Shown here: positions 23,727 through 32,915 of the stretch, piece after piece | Layout of the letters: every line of letters begins with the position of its first letter | How positions within the stretch are numbered: the stretch's first letter is position 1 | DNA from: Herbaspirillum chlorophenolicum | GTDB taxonomy: Bacteria > Pseudomonadota > Gammaproteobacteria > Burkholderiales > Burkholderiaceae_D | Direction of reading: 5' to 3' | Assembly: GCF_001189955.1 (NCBI RefSeq) | Contig: NZ_LFLT01000006.1 | Span: 96,809 to 160,808, forward strand | DNA: 64,000 bases | Notes under the pieces: generated by a model | What the model was told of the DNA's origin: nothing | Seen by the model: only the letters and a program-made list of their open reading frames with translations | Database searches by the model: none | Made by a program: the position numbers and the translations under genes

Positions 23727-25169
23727 CTACGCCGACAATTCCAGCACCAGTTTCCCCACCAGCTTCAACGCTTGTTCCATCTCGCGCGACCACGGATAGC
23801 TGTAGTTCAGCCGGATGAAATGGCTGTAGCGGTTGGTCGCCGCGAAGATGCGTCCCGGCGCCACCGTGATCCCCAGCGACAGGCAGCGCCGGTACAGTTC
23901 CATCGCGTCTACCCTTGACGGCAATTCCACCCACAGTACATAGCCGCCTTCCGGTTCCGACACTTGCGTGCCGTCGGGGAAGAAGCGCAGCACGAAATGG
24001 CGCATCAGGTCGCGCTGCTGGGCGAAGGCGCGGCGCACCCGGCGCAGGTGGCGCTCGTAGCCGCCTTGTGTCAGGTATTCCGCGATGGCCCGTTGCGGCG
24101 CGGTGGGTGTGGTCAGCGTGTTGAGGAACTTGAGTTTTTCCACCTGCGCGCGATAGCGCCCGGGCATGGCCCAGCCGATGCGGTAAGCCGATGTCAGGCT
24201 TTTGGAAAATGAGGAACAGTGCAGCACCAGGCCTTCGCGATCGTAGTTCTTCAGTGAAGAGGGATGGGCATTGCCGTAGTACAGCTCGCTGTAGACGGCG
24301 TTTTCGATCAGCGGCATCTGGTGCCGTTCGGCCAGCCGCACCAGTCGCTCCTTCTCGCCGTCGGGCATCTGGAAGCCGAGCGGGTTCTGGAAGTTGGGCA
24401 TCACCATGCAGGCCGCCACCGGCTGCGTTTTCATGATCTGTTCCAGCGCATCGACATCGATGCCTCGTTGCGGATCGGTCGGGATTTCCAGTGCGCGCAT
24501 GCCCAGGCGTTCGATCGCGTGCAGCATGGCGTAGAAGGTCGGCGTCTCCACCGCGACAGTGTCGCCCGGGCGCGCCACCGCCTGCAGGCACAGGTTGATG
24601 GCTTCGGTGGCGCCTACCGTCACCACGATTTCCTCGGGATCGACCTTCAGTCCATTTTCCAGGTAGCGCCGTGCGATCTGCCGCAGCAGGTCGGGATGGC
24701 CCGGCGGCAGGTCGTCGAACACGCTGGAGTGGCTGGCGTCGCGCATGATCTTGCCGGCGTATTGGCTCACCCGCTGCGAGGGAAACAGCGCGGGATTGGG
24801 GTAGGGCGAACCCAGCGGCACGGTGCCGTCTTGCTGGATGGTCTTCAAGGTGGCCAGCACCAGCCGGCTGACATCGACCTCGGTGGATCGCTGGTAGGCC
24901 GGATTGTCCTGGCGCGCGCTGCGTTTGGCGGCGGGCTTGTCGGATGCCGGCGCCTGCTCGCGGACGAAGTAGCCGGATTGCGGGTGGCTTTCGATGATGC
25001 CGCGGCTTTCCAGCAACTCGTAGGCACGCACCACGGTGGTCACGCTGACCTTGCGCTGCTGGCTGGCGATGCGTACCGAGGCAATGCGTTCGCCCGGCAG
25101 CAGCACGCCCTCGCGGATGGATGCCGCCAGCTGGTCGGCGAATTGCTTGTACAGGGGAGTGGCAGCCAT
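23727..25169 (-). CDS. MocR-type regulator (GntR HTH fused to aminotransferase fold)
   Basis: The 480-residue protein has an N-terminal GntR winged helix (residues 5-72) and a fold-type I aminotransferase domain (about 110-475). The PLP lysine is K323 in CSSFSKSL. At the position normally held by the Asp that pairs with the pyridine nitrogen (D-x-x-Y pattern) this protein has Asn290 (IENAVYSEL), which should weaken catalysis. MocR proteins usually sense PLP or an amino-acid adduct rather than make product. It is divergent from the glutathione transferase gene 66 bp away, a plausible target. Confidence 0.9.
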   Translation of the reverse strand: MAATPLYKQFADQLAASIREGVLLPGERIASVRIASQQRKVSVTTVVRAYELLESRGIIESHPQSGYFVREQAPASDKPAAKRSARQDNPAYQRSTEVDVSRLVLATLKTIQQDGTVPLGSPYPNPALFPSQRVSQYAGKIMRDASHSSVFDDLPPGHPDLLRQIARRYLENGLKVDPEEIVVTVGATEAINLCLQAVARPGDTVAVETPTFYAMLHAIERLGMRALEIPTDPQRGIDVDALEQIMKTQPVAACMVMPNFQNPLGFQMPDGEKERLVRLAERHQMPLIENAVYSELYYGNAHPSSLKNYDREGLVLHCSSFSKSLTSAYRIGWAMPGRYRAQVEKLKFLNTLTTPTAPQRAIAEYLTQGGYERHLRRVRRAFAQQRDLMRHFVLRFFPDGTQVSEPEGGYVLWVELPSRVDAMELYRRCLSLGITVAPGRIFAATNRYSHFIRLNYSYPWSREMEQALKLVGKLVLELSA

Positions 25170-25235
25170 GTTGGGCGGTTTTGGGGGCGATGTTAAGTGT
25201 TAGAGTGGTCGCCTGTATTCTACAAGGCCAAGACC

Positions 25236-25904
25236 ATGATCACCGTGCATCACCTGAACAATTCGCGCTCGCAGCGCGTGCTGTGGCTGCTGGAGGAGCT
25301 GGGGCTGGAGTATGAGGTCAAGTTCTACCAGCGCAACCCCAAGACCATGCTGGCGCCCAAGGAGCTGCTGGCGGTGCATCCGCTGGGGAAGTCTCCGGTG
25401 ATCACCGATGGCGAACTGACCATCGCCGAATCCGGCGCCATTGTGGAATATTTGCTGGAGCGCTACGACCAGGGCCGGCTGTTGCCTGCGGCCGGCACGC
25501 CCGAGCGCCTGCGTTACCGCTATTGGCTGCACTATGCGGAAGGTTCGGCCATGCCGCTGTTGCTGCTGCAATTGATCTTCAGCAGGCTGCCCAAGGCGGT
25601 GCCGGCATTGATCCGGCCGGTGGCCAGCATGATTGCGGGCGGTTTCAGGAAGCAGATGATTGCGCCGCAACTGGGGCGCCACCTGCATTTCATGGAGGCG
25701 GAGCTGGGCAAGGCGGAGTGGTTCGCCGGAGCGGCGTTCAGCGGGGCCGATATCCAGATGAGTTTCCCGGTCGAAGGCTTGCGCGCCCGCGGCGGGCTGG
25801 ATGGCCGCTATCCCAACCTGCTCAAGTACCTGGAAGCGATCCATGCGCGGCCCGCTTACCAGCGCGCGCTTGAGCGCGGCGGCCCGTATGGGCTGCTGAG
25901 CTGA
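25236..25904 (+). CDS. Glutathione S-transferase
   Basis: The 222-residue cytosolic GST has a thioredoxin-like N-terminal domain (ITVHHLNNSRSQRVLWLLEE, GKSPVITDGELTIAESGAIV with the conserved ES glutathione contact). An all-helical C-terminal domain follows, with the N-capping-type SGADIQMSFPVE segment. The start at 25236 has AAGG upstream; earlier in-frame codons are non-coding-like. It could be controlled by the divergent MocR regulator. The substrate is unknown. Confidence 0.9.
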   Translation: MITVHHLNNSRSQRVLWLLEELGLEYEVKFYQRNPKTMLAPKELLAVHPLGKSPVITDGELTIAESGAIVEYLLERYDQGRLLPAAGTPERLRYRYWLHYAEGSAMPLLLLQLIFSRLPKAVPALIRPVASMIAGGFRKQMIAPQLGRHLHFMEAELGKAEWFAGAAFSGADIQMSFPVEGLRARGGLDGRYPNLLKYLEAIHARPAYQRALERGGPYGLLS

Positions 25905-25919
25905 GACCCAGATCCCGGC

Positions 25920-27263
25920 CTACACCGGCAGGCTGATCACCGCACGCAGGCCGGATGGCCGGTCTGTGTCGCCGCGATTTTCGAGCTCCAGCCGTCCGCC
26001 GTGCGCTTCGATGCATGAGCGCGCAATCGCCAATCCCAATCCAACGCTGCCGCCATCCTTGCCGGCATTGCGGTTGCGTGCGGCATCCAGCCGGACGAAG
26101 GGTTTGAATACTTCCGGCAGCTTGTCGGCAGCAATGCCAGGGCCGTCGTCGTCCACATGGATGTGCAGGGAGCCGCCGGCTCCTGAGGACACGGCCAGCC
26201 GGGCGCGCTGGCCGTAGCGCACCGCATTGTCCACCAGGTTGCCGATGGCGCGCTTGAGGCTCACCGGGCGGCAACGGTACGGCAGCGCGCCAGGCGCGCC
26301 GCTGCGCAACCGCACCAACTGTACATCGCGGCCCTGGGCCAACTGATCTTCCACCACGTCGCGCAGCAGCGTGCGCAAGTCGACTTCGCGGGTGTCTTCA
26401 TTGCGGGCATCGTCGCGCGCGAAGCGCACGGTTTCTTCCACCATCACGCGCATCTCTTCCAGGGTGCGGATCATGGCGGTGCGCAGTTGCAGATCGTCCA
26501 CCATCTCGGCGCGCAGGCGCAGCGAGGTGATCGGTGTGCGCAGGTCATGGCTGATGGCGGCCAGCAGGCGGGTACGGTCTTCGATGAAGCGCGTCAGGCG
26601 TTCTTGCATGAGGTTGAAGGCGGAGGTGACTTCGCGCGCTTCCGACGGTCCGCTTACCGGCAGCGGGCCGACCTGCTCGCCGCGGCTGACGCGTTCGGCG
26701 GCATGCGCCAGCGCCTTGATCGGACGCAGGATGCGGCGCACGAACAGGAACACGATTACCAGCACCGGCAGCGTACTGACCGGCACGGAAAAGCGCAGCG
26801 GACGCATCCATGCCTGCGACATCACGGGATGCTGCAAGGTGTTGAGCCATTGCCCGTCCGGTGTGCGCATGGCAATGCGCAAGTCGCCATGGCGCGCGCT
26901 GTGGCGTACCAGGCTGACGCGTACGTCGTGGGCTTCCAGGCCCAGCGAGGCTTGCAGTTTTTCGGCGATGGCATCCTGGTCGTAGCCTTGCTGGCTGCCT
27001 TCATCGATATCGGCCGTCTTGCCCAGCATGTAATCCGCATTGCCGTCGCGTATGGCTTCCAGCGCCTGGCGCGCTTGTGCTTGCGGCAAGGTGCCCAGCC
27101 GCCACGCCATGGCGGCATGCTCGACCATCTGGTCGCGTGAGATGGAGTGGATGGTTTCGCCGTTGGTCAGCACGACCGACAGGCCGATGGCATGCGCGGC
27201 CACCAGCCCGAGCAGCAGCAGGCCGACCAGCTGGCCTGCCATGGTGCGCGGCCACAGCTTCAT
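25920..27263 (-). CDS. Sensor histidine kinase of the iron-island two-component system
   Basis: The 447-residue protein has an N-terminal membrane helix (8-32), a periplasmic sensor region to about 157 and a second helix (158-176). A HAMP domain follows (RRILRPIKALAHAAERVSRG). The HisKA dimerisation domain has the phospho-acceptor H239 in AAISHDLRTPITSL, and the HATPase domain has N-box NLVDNAVRYG and G boxes DDDGPGIA and GLGLAIA. It overlaps the response-regulator gene by four bases (ATGA). It sits head-to-head with a catecholate receptor gene, as pfeS does in Pseudomonas, so it may sense a ferric siderophore. That role is inferred from position. Confidence 0.9.
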   Translation of the reverse strand: MKLWPRTMAGQLVGLLLLGLVAAHAIGLSVVLTNGETIHSISRDQMVEHAAMAWRLGTLPQAQARQALEAIRDGNADYMLGKTADIDEGSQQGYDQDAIAEKLQASLGLEAHDVRVSLVRHSARHGDLRIAMRTPDGQWLNTLQHPVMSQAWMRPLRFSVPVSTLPVLVIVFLFVRRILRPIKALAHAAERVSRGEQVGPLPVSGPSEAREVTSAFNLMQERLTRFIEDRTRLLAAISHDLRTPITSLRLRAEMVDDLQLRTAMIRTLEEMRVMVEETVRFARDDARNEDTREVDLRTLLRDVVEDQLAQGRDVQLVRLRSGAPGALPYRCRPVSLKRAIGNLVDNAVRYGQRARLAVSSGAGGSLHIHVDDDGPGIAADKLPEVFKPFVRLDAARNRNAGKDGGSVGLGLAIARSCIEAHGGRLELENRGDTDRPSGLRAVISLPV

Positions 27264-28033
27264 GGAAGGACCGGTTCGGCGCGCACCTGCGCGGCGAACA
27301 GGTAGCCGTTGCCCCATACAGTCTTGAGCAGGCTGGGGCGGCGCGGATCGGGTTCGAGCTTCTTGCGCAGGCGGCTGACCTGGCTGTCGATGCTGCGGTC
27401 GAATACTTGCGCATCGGCGCCGGCGGTAAGGTCCATCAGCTTGTCGCGCGAGAGCACGGTATTGGGGTGGGTCACCAGGGCGCACAGCAGGCGGTATTCG
27501 ACGCTGGAAAGGGTCGTGGCCATGCCGTCGCGGTCACGCAGTTCGCGGCGTTCGAGGTCGAGCGTCCACTCGTCGAAGACGTAGCGGTGGACGGCGTCAT
27601 GGCCGGCGGTTTTCTCGGGCGCGTCGTCCGCAACGGCGACCGGCAGGCTGCGGGCGATCCGGCGCAGCACGGCCTTGATGCGCGCCACCAGCTCCTGCGG
27701 TTCGAAGGGTTTGACGATGTAGTCGTCGGCGCCGGTTTCAAGGCCATTGACCTTGTCCGCACTGGACGACATCGCCGTCAGCAGGATCACCGGGGTGCCG
27801 TATTGTTCGCCAATGTGGCGGCACAGCGACAGGCCATCTTCGCCCGGCATCATCACGTCCAGCACAACCAGGTCGAATGCCTGCTTGTGCAGCAGGCGGC
27901 GCGCCTGGGCGGCGTTGAACGCCATGCTGACCAGCATGCCCTGGCGGCGCAGGTAGGCGGCAAGCGGTTCGCAGATGTCGAGGTGGTCGTCGACCACCAG
28001 GATATGGCGATCGATATTGGGTGGGTATGGCAT
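27260..28033 (-). CDS. OmpR-family response regulator (PfeR-like position)
   Basis: The 257-residue protein has a receiver domain with acidic pocket DD15-16, phospho-acceptor D59 in VVLDVMMPG and K in VKPFEP. A C-terminal OmpR winged helix follows (VEYRLLCALVTHPNTVLSRD, then FDRSIDSQVSRLRKKL). The start at 28033 has GAAGGG upstream. It is divergent from the TonB receptor gene, with about 250 bp between the coding regions containing a Fur-like box. It is likely an activator of the receptor gene. Confidence 0.92.
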   Translation of the reverse strand: MPYPPNIDRHILVVDDHLDICEPLAAYLRRQGMLVSMAFNAAQARRLLHKQAFDLVVLDVMMPGEDGLSLCRHIGEQYGTPVILLTAMSSSADKVNGLETGADDYIVKPFEPQELVARIKAVLRRIARSLPVAVADDAPEKTAGHDAVHRYVFDEWTLDLERRELRDRDGMATTLSSVEYRLLCALVTHPNTVLSRDKLMDLTAGADAQVFDRSIDSQVSRLRKKLEPDPRRPSLLKTVWGNGYLFAAQVRAEPVLP

Positions 28034-28129
28034 GTGTTGCCCTTCTCGTATTGCGTCGGGAGGCTTGGCGCGCTGGCGCAGTGGGTGGCCGGGATTGCCA
28101 CATATTGACAAACTTTTCCCAATTTTAAA

Positions 28130-28144
28130 TGAATATAATTCTCA
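28130..28144. promoter_or_regulatory. Fur-like box upstream of the TonB receptor
   Basis: TGAATATAATTCTCA matches the 7-1-7 Fur motif TGATAAT-N-ATTATCA at 11 of 14 positions. It is in the receptor/regulator intergenic region, within an AT-rich stretch. Iron repression of the receptor is the expected consequence. Confidence 0.5.
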
Positions 28145-28280
28145 TTTGCAAATGCATTAAAACTCCAACCTGATCACAATCCAGTGCCGGTGCGGCTTTG
28201 CGGGGACTTTCCTTGCAGGGGCTCTCTTGCGCCTGCGTTTTGCGAGGGGAGGGGCAACCAACACGATGGGGAACAGCACC

Positions 28281-30359
28281 ATGCAACAATCGAAACAGGA
28301 ATTCATGCCGACCCGTGCGGCGCTGGCTGTCGCTGCGGCGCTGGCGATGATAGGGGGCGCGGCCCAGGCGCAATCGGCGTCGGCTTCGCAGGGACTCAAG
28401 GAAGTGGTCGTGACCGCCACCGGCTTCGAGCAGGAAGTGGTCGACGCGCCGGCCAGCATCACCGTGATCACGCAGGAGCAATTGAAGAAGAAGCAATTCC
28501 GCGACCTGACCGATGCGCTGTCCGATGTAGAAGGCGTGACCGTCACCGGCACCGCGACCGAGAAGGATATTTTCATCCGCGGCCTGCCCGGCGCCTATAC
28601 GCTGATCCTGGTGGACGGCAAGCGTCAGAGCACGCGCGACGCGCGCACCAACGGCAATTCCGGTTTCGAGCAGTCCTACATTCCGCCGCTGGAAGCCATT
28701 GAGCGCATCGAAGTCGTGCGCGGCCCGATGTCTTCCCTGTATGGTTCCGACGCCATGGGCGGCGTGATCAACATCATCACCAGGAAGATCGCCGGCAAGT
28801 GGGGCGGCGCGGTGACTTTCGACACCACGCTGCAGCAGCATGGCGACTCCGGCGATTCCTACCAGGGACAGTTCTACGTGAACGGACCGATCGCTGCCGA
28901 TGTGCTGGGCCTGCAACTGTGGGGCAAGGTCTACAAGCGCCAGGAAGACCGTATCCTCAACGGCAATACCAAGGCGCTGGATACCGATTTCACCGCGCGC
29001 CTGTCGCTCACGCCCAACAAGGATCACGACATCCTGCTGGAAGCCGGTACCACCCAGGTGCGCCGCGACGCGTCTTCCTACCATACGCTGGCCTCCACCG
29101 CGACGACAGCCGACAGCTATACCGAAAACCCGCGCGACCATTTCTCGTTGTCGCATACCGGCCGCTATGGCTGGGCGACATCGGACGTGACGTTCTCGTA
29201 TGAAAAGGCGCAGCGCAAGAGCTACACCGAAAGCCCGGTCGGCAGCGACCGTTATACCCAGGCCGCACGTTCGCCCAAGATCGAGAATGCCGTACTGGAC
29301 GGGAAGTTGAGCATACCGCTGGAATCGCATTGGATGGTGCTGGGCGGCCAATGGAGCGAAGGCAAGCTGACCGACCAGAACCCGGGCTTGCGTACCGGTA
29401 TCAACCAGAGTTTCCGCATCACGCAGAAAGCCTTGTTCGTCGAGGATGAATGGAAGCTGTCAGATGCCTGGTCGCTTACCGGCGGCCTGCGGCTGGATAA
29501 CCATGAAATCTACGGCAACCATTGGAGCCCGCGTCTCTACAGCGTATGGCATACCACCGACAATCTCACCGTCAAGGGCGGCATCTCGCGCGGTTTCCGT
29601 GCGCCGGATATCCGCACCATCGCACCGGGCTATGCCTACACCACCGGCGGCGCGGGATGCACCTATGGCCCCACCGGCACTTGCGGCGTGATCATCGGAG
29701 ACCCCAACCTGAAGCCGGAAACCAGTACCAGTTATGAACTGGGCGCGCTGTGGGACAACAAGGCCGGGCTCTCCGGCGGCGCTACGCTGTTCTATACCGA
29801 CTTCAAGGACAAGGTCAGCAACGCCCTGGTCTATAACGCCGACGGTTCGATCGCGCGCTGGTCGCAGGACTCCAACTACCGCCTCTGGTACAGCTACAAC
29901 GTCGACCGCGCCACCATCAAGGGTGTGGAGTTGACCGGCCGCTGGCAAGCCACCAGCCGCCTGGCGTTGAAGTCCAACTATACCTATACCGATTCGCGCC
30001 AGAAGGGCGGCAACTATGACGGTTATGCACTGGCGCGCACGCCCAGGCACATGTTCAACATCCGCGCCGACTGGGCGCAATCGGATGCCTGGAGACTGTG
30101 GGCCGCGTTCAATTACCACGGCAAGGAAGTCAACGCCGCAGCGCGCGTGGGGACCGCCGGCACCACCATCTCGTCGTCCGGCGTGAAGGAGTACAAGGCG
30201 TATGCGCTGGCCGATATCGGCACTACTTATGACATCGGCAAGCTCACCAGCGTGGCCGCGGCGATCTACAACATCACCGACAAGCGCCTGGACGAGCAAA
30301 GCTTCAACACCGTCGGCGATGGCCGTCGCCTGTGGGTGAGTTTGACCCAGCGTTTCTGA
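28281..30359 (+). CDS. TonB-dependent catecholate siderophore receptor (IrgA/VctA/PfeA-like)
   Basis: The 692-residue outer-membrane receptor has a signal peptide (ending GAAQAQ), a TonB-box-like start (KEVVVTATG) and a plug domain. The plug carries the family block GEYTLILVDGK-type sequence (here PGAYTLILVDGKRQSTRDAR) and RGPMSSLYGSDAMGGVINII. The 22-strand barrel ends in Phe (SLTQRF). The plug block closely resembles ferric-enterobactin/catecholate receptors IrgA, VctA and CfrA. GGGGA eight bases upstream supports 28281; 28266 and 28227 are other starts. The esterase gene follows directly and the two-component genes are divergent, matching the pfeR/S/A/E gene set. Confidence 0.9.
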   Translation: MQQSKQEFMPTRAALAVAAALAMIGGAAQAQSASASQGLKEVVVTATGFEQEVVDAPASITVITQEQLKKKQFRDLTDALSDVEGVTVTGTATEKDIFIRGLPGAYTLILVDGKRQSTRDARTNGNSGFEQSYIPPLEAIERIEVVRGPMSSLYGSDAMGGVINIITRKIAGKWGGAVTFDTTLQQHGDSGDSYQGQFYVNGPIAADVLGLQLWGKVYKRQEDRILNGNTKALDTDFTARLSLTPNKDHDILLEAGTTQVRRDASSYHTLASTATTADSYTENPRDHFSLSHTGRYGWATSDVTFSYEKAQRKSYTESPVGSDRYTQAARSPKIENAVLDGKLSIPLESHWMVLGGQWSEGKLTDQNPGLRTGINQSFRITQKALFVEDEWKLSDAWSLTGGLRLDNHEIYGNHWSPRLYSVWHTTDNLTVKGGISRGFRAPDIRTIAPGYAYTTGGAGCTYGPTGTCGVIIGDPNLKPETSTSYELGALWDNKAGLSGGATLFYTDFKDKVSNALVYNADGSIARWSQDSNYRLWYSYNVDRATIKGVELTGRWQATSRLALKSNYTYTDSRQKGGNYDGYALARTPRHMFNIRADWAQSDAWRLWAAFNYHGKEVNAAARVGTAGTTISSSGVKEYKAYALADIGTTYDIGKLTSVAAAIYNITDKRLDEQSFNTVGDGRRLWVSLTQRF

Positions 30360-30430
30360 CGGCGTTTGCCTGATGTCCTGGCGCTGCCTGCGTGGCGCCG
30401 GGTCTTCTCCCTGTCACCGATGGATTTCCT

Positions 30431-31399
30431 GTGACCGATATCCTGCATTCGCGCCGCCGCCTGCTGGCAGCGCCCTTGTTATATGCATTCCTTCCCGGCA
30501 TGACCAGGGCTCAGCCCGACTTGTCGAGGAAGCTTGGCCCGACCATCGCCGACACCGGTTCTGCCTTCTATCGTTTCGAACGCTTCGATCTGCGTTCGTA
30601 CGATGGTGAACGCAGCTACCGCGTGATGGTCGGCATTCCCCGTCGTGCCGCGCCGGCATCGGGTTATCCGGCGATCTTCCTGCTCGACGGCAACGCCGCG
30701 ATGGCATCCACCGACGAGCGGCAGTTGCAGGCGCTGGATGCGGCCCAGCCGCCGGTGATCGTCGCCATCGGCTACGACACCGAGCTGCGCTTCGACGTCA
30801 AGGCGCGCGCCTACGACTACACCCCGCCATTTCCGCCGGGGCAGGCCGATGAAGAGGCCGCGCGCGGCCGCAAAGGCGGCGGGGCGGACATATTCCTCGA
30901 CCTGCTCGAACGGCAGGTCATGCCGCGCGTGCGTGCCATGGCGCCGCTCGACAGCGGCAGGCTGGCCTTGTGGGGGCACTCCTACGGCGGGCTGTTCGTG
31001 CTGCATGCGCTGTTTTCCCGCGGGAGCTTGTTCAGCAATTACATTGCCGCCAGTCCCTCGCTATGGTGGCAGCGCGGGGTGATCCTGGAGGAGGAAAAGA
31101 ACTTCGCGCATGCCACGGTAGCGCCCGGCACCCGCCTGTGGGTGATGGTGGGGGATGCAGAGACGCGCGAACGCAAGGTGGCGTTGCAGGGCGATGTCCA
31201 GGCTGATGCGAAGGCGCAATCCATGATGGCATCGCGCGCCGGGATGCCACCCCGGACCTTGCCGGACATGATTGCCCGCCTCAAGGGGCACAGCGGACTG
31301 GCGGTCTCCTTGCGCAGTTTCCCCGGCATGGCGCATGGGCCGATGTTGCCTGCGTCGCTGGAGCCGGCCTTGCGCATTGCCGCCGGGTTGCCACCCTAG
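30431..31399 (+). CDS. Exported siderophore esterase, IroE/PfeE-like
   Basis: The 322-residue alpha/beta hydrolase of the esterase-D/Fes group has nucleophile Ser in GHSYGGLFVLHALF and an early FLLDGNAAM strand typical of IroE. A start at GTG 30431 places a twin-arginine-type signal at the N-terminus (SRRRLLAAPLLYAF, cleavage after TRAQ). This predicts export to the periplasm already folded. Periplasmic trilactone esterases of this family hydrolyse ferric enterobactin or salmochelin after uptake. The gene lies 71 bases after the receptor, so probably in the same transcript. A GTG at 30392 is an alternative start without a good ribosome site. Confidence 0.82.
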   Translation: MTDILHSRRRLLAAPLLYAFLPGMTRAQPDLSRKLGPTIADTGSAFYRFERFDLRSYDGERSYRVMVGIPRRAAPASGYPAIFLLDGNAAMASTDERQLQALDAAQPPVIVAIGYDTELRFDVKARAYDYTPPFPPGQADEEAARGRKGGGADIFLDLLERQVMPRVRAMAPLDSGRLALWGHSYGGLFVLHALFSRGSLFSNYIAASPSLWWQRGVILEEEKNFAHATVAPGTRLWVMVGDAETRERKVALQGDVQADAKAQSMMASRAGMPPRTLPDMIARLKGHSGLAVSLRSFPGMAHGPMLPASLEPALRIAAGLPP

Positions 31400-31481
31400 G
31401 AAATGGAGCTTTGTATCGCTATGTATCGCAAAGTAAAAGAGCGGCCGCGGTTGTGTTATTCGTGGGTAGCGAAGTTATAAT

Positions 31482-31496
31482 TGAGAATTATTATTA
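31482..31496. promoter_or_regulatory. Fur-like box upstream of the PepSY gene
   Basis: TGAGAATTATTATTA matches the 7-1-7 Fur motif at 12 of 14 positions. It sits in an abruptly AT-rich patch 35 bases before the PepSY start codon. This supports a second iron-regulated promoter that drives the redox module. Confidence 0.65.
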
Positions 31497-31530
31497 TTTA
31501 AAAAGGGTGGCGGGGAGCCATCCCCGCGCT

Positions 31531-32196
31531 ATGAAGGAAGCCAACGCAGCCAAGCAACTACCGGACCAGAAACGCCGCGCCTTCTGGCTCAAGCACTTGC
31601 ACCAATGGCACTGGATCAGTTCCGGCATGTGCCTGGTGGCGATGCTGGCCTTCGCGGCGACCGGGTTGACGTTGAACCATGCGGCGCAGATCGAGGCCAA
31701 GCCTCAAGTCAGCCATCGCCATGCGCAACTGCCCGAGGCGCTGCTGGCGCCCTTGAGGCGGCAGGCTGAAGCCGCCGACAGCAAAGGCAGCAGCGCCAGG
31801 GACGAATTGCCGGCGCCGGTGCGCGACTGGATCGCGCAACAGCTGTCGGTGGCGGTGGGCGCACAGGCGGCGGAATGGTCGGCCGACGAGGTGTATGTCT
31901 CACTGCCGCGTCCGGGGGGCGATGCCTGGTTGAGGGTGGCGCTGGAGGACGGCAAGGTCGAATACGAAAAAACCGACCGCGGCTGGATTTCCTACCTCAA
32001 CGATTTGCACAAGGGGCGCAATACCGGCACGGCATGGAGCTGGTTCATCGACATCTTCGCCGTGGCTTGCCTGGTGTTTTGCATCACCGGCCTGTTCCTG
32101 CTGCAGATGCATGCGGGCAAGCGTCCTGCCACCTGGCCGCTGGTTGTGCTTGGGTTGGTGGCGCCGCTGTTGCTGGCGATCCTGTTTATTCATTGA
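31531..32196 (+). CDS. PepSY-associated membrane protein
   Basis: The 221-residue inner-membrane protein starts with a membrane-embedded helix after LKHLHQWHWISSGMCLVAML (His residues on both sides of the membrane helix). It has a periplasmic PepSY-like domain (about 90-155, ending GWISYLNDLHKGRNTG) and a C-terminal helix pair (WFIDIFAVACLVFCITGLFL). The ATG at 31531 follows the Fur-like box directly; a longer frame exists but would cross it. PepSY membrane proteins with conserved His residues are implicated in haem- or flavin-linked transmembrane electron transfer and ferric-siderophore reduction. Confidence 0.82.
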   Translation: MKEANAAKQLPDQKRRAFWLKHLHQWHWISSGMCLVAMLAFAATGLTLNHAAQIEAKPQVSHRHAQLPEALLAPLRRQAEAADSKGSSARDELPAPVRDWIAQQLSVAVGAQAAEWSADEVYVSLPRPGGDAWLRVALEDGKVEYEKTDRGWISYLNDLHKGRNTGTAWSWFIDIFAVACLVFCITGLFLLQMHAGKRPATWPLVVLGLVAPLLLAILFIH

Positions 32197-32274
32197 GTCC
32201 GGCGTGCAGCCGGGCTGGTTCCACCTGTTTTTTATCCGTCGTTTTCATCCGAATCCGTTAGCGAGGCCTGTCTT

Positions 32275-32835
32275 ATGAAACACAAGCAAGATCCGGCAAG
32301 AAAATCCGCATTGCTCAAACCTACCGTCTTGGCATTGGCCATGGCAGCCCTGTTCACTTCGGCGGCTCCGGTCGGCGCGGCCGACATGAACCTGAAGATC
32401 GAGATTCCCACACTCAACGTGGCCGAGTACCACCGTCCTTACCTGGCGGCCTGGATCGAGCGCGCCGACCAGAGCGTGGCCGCCAACCTGGCAGTCTGGT
32501 ACGACCTCAAGAAAAAGGACAAGGAAGGCGAGAAGTGGCTCAAGGATATCCGCCAATGGTGGCGCCGCAGCGGCCGCGAATTGCAGATGCCGGTGGATGG
32601 CGTCAGCGGCGCGACCCGTCCGGCCGGTGAACAGAAACTGAACTTCGGTTCCGGCAAGGGGCCGCTGGCCAGCCTGGCGCCGGGCGATTACGTGCTGATG
32701 GTGGAAGCCGCACGCGAAGTCGGCGGTCGCGAGCTGGTAAAGCTGCCGTTCCAGTGGCCGCCAAAATCGGCCGAAACCGCCAAGGCGCAAGGCAGCAGCG
32801 AACTGGGTGCCGTTTCGCTCGAATTGAAGCCCTGA
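32275..32835 (+). CDS. DUF2271 exported protein with flavinylation motif
   Basis: The 186-residue protein has a signal peptide (ending APVGAAD at about residue 37) and a DUF2271 domain (AEYHRPYLAAWIERADQSVA, LAVWYDLKKKDKEGEKWLKD, IRQWWRRSG). Residues 108-114 read DGVSGAT, the motif in which ApbE attaches FMN to the Thr (T114) in FMN-binding proteins. With apbE two genes downstream, this protein is very likely a covalently flavinylated periplasmic electron carrier. It lies 78 bases after the PepSY gene. Confidence 0.85.
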   Translation: MKHKQDPARKSALLKPTVLALAMAALFTSAAPVGAADMNLKIEIPTLNVAEYHRPYLAAWIERADQSVAANLAVWYDLKKKDKEGEKWLKDIRQWWRRSGRELQMPVDGVSGATRPAGEQKLNFGSGKGPLASLAPGDYVLMVEAAREVGGRELVKLPFQWPPKSAETAKAQGSSELGAVSLELKP

Positions 32836-32915
32836 CACTGAAGCCCTGATTGCAGTCGCGATTCAGGTCGCATTTTCCATTTGCACAATCACAGAACCCA
32901 GACCAAGGAGCCAAC

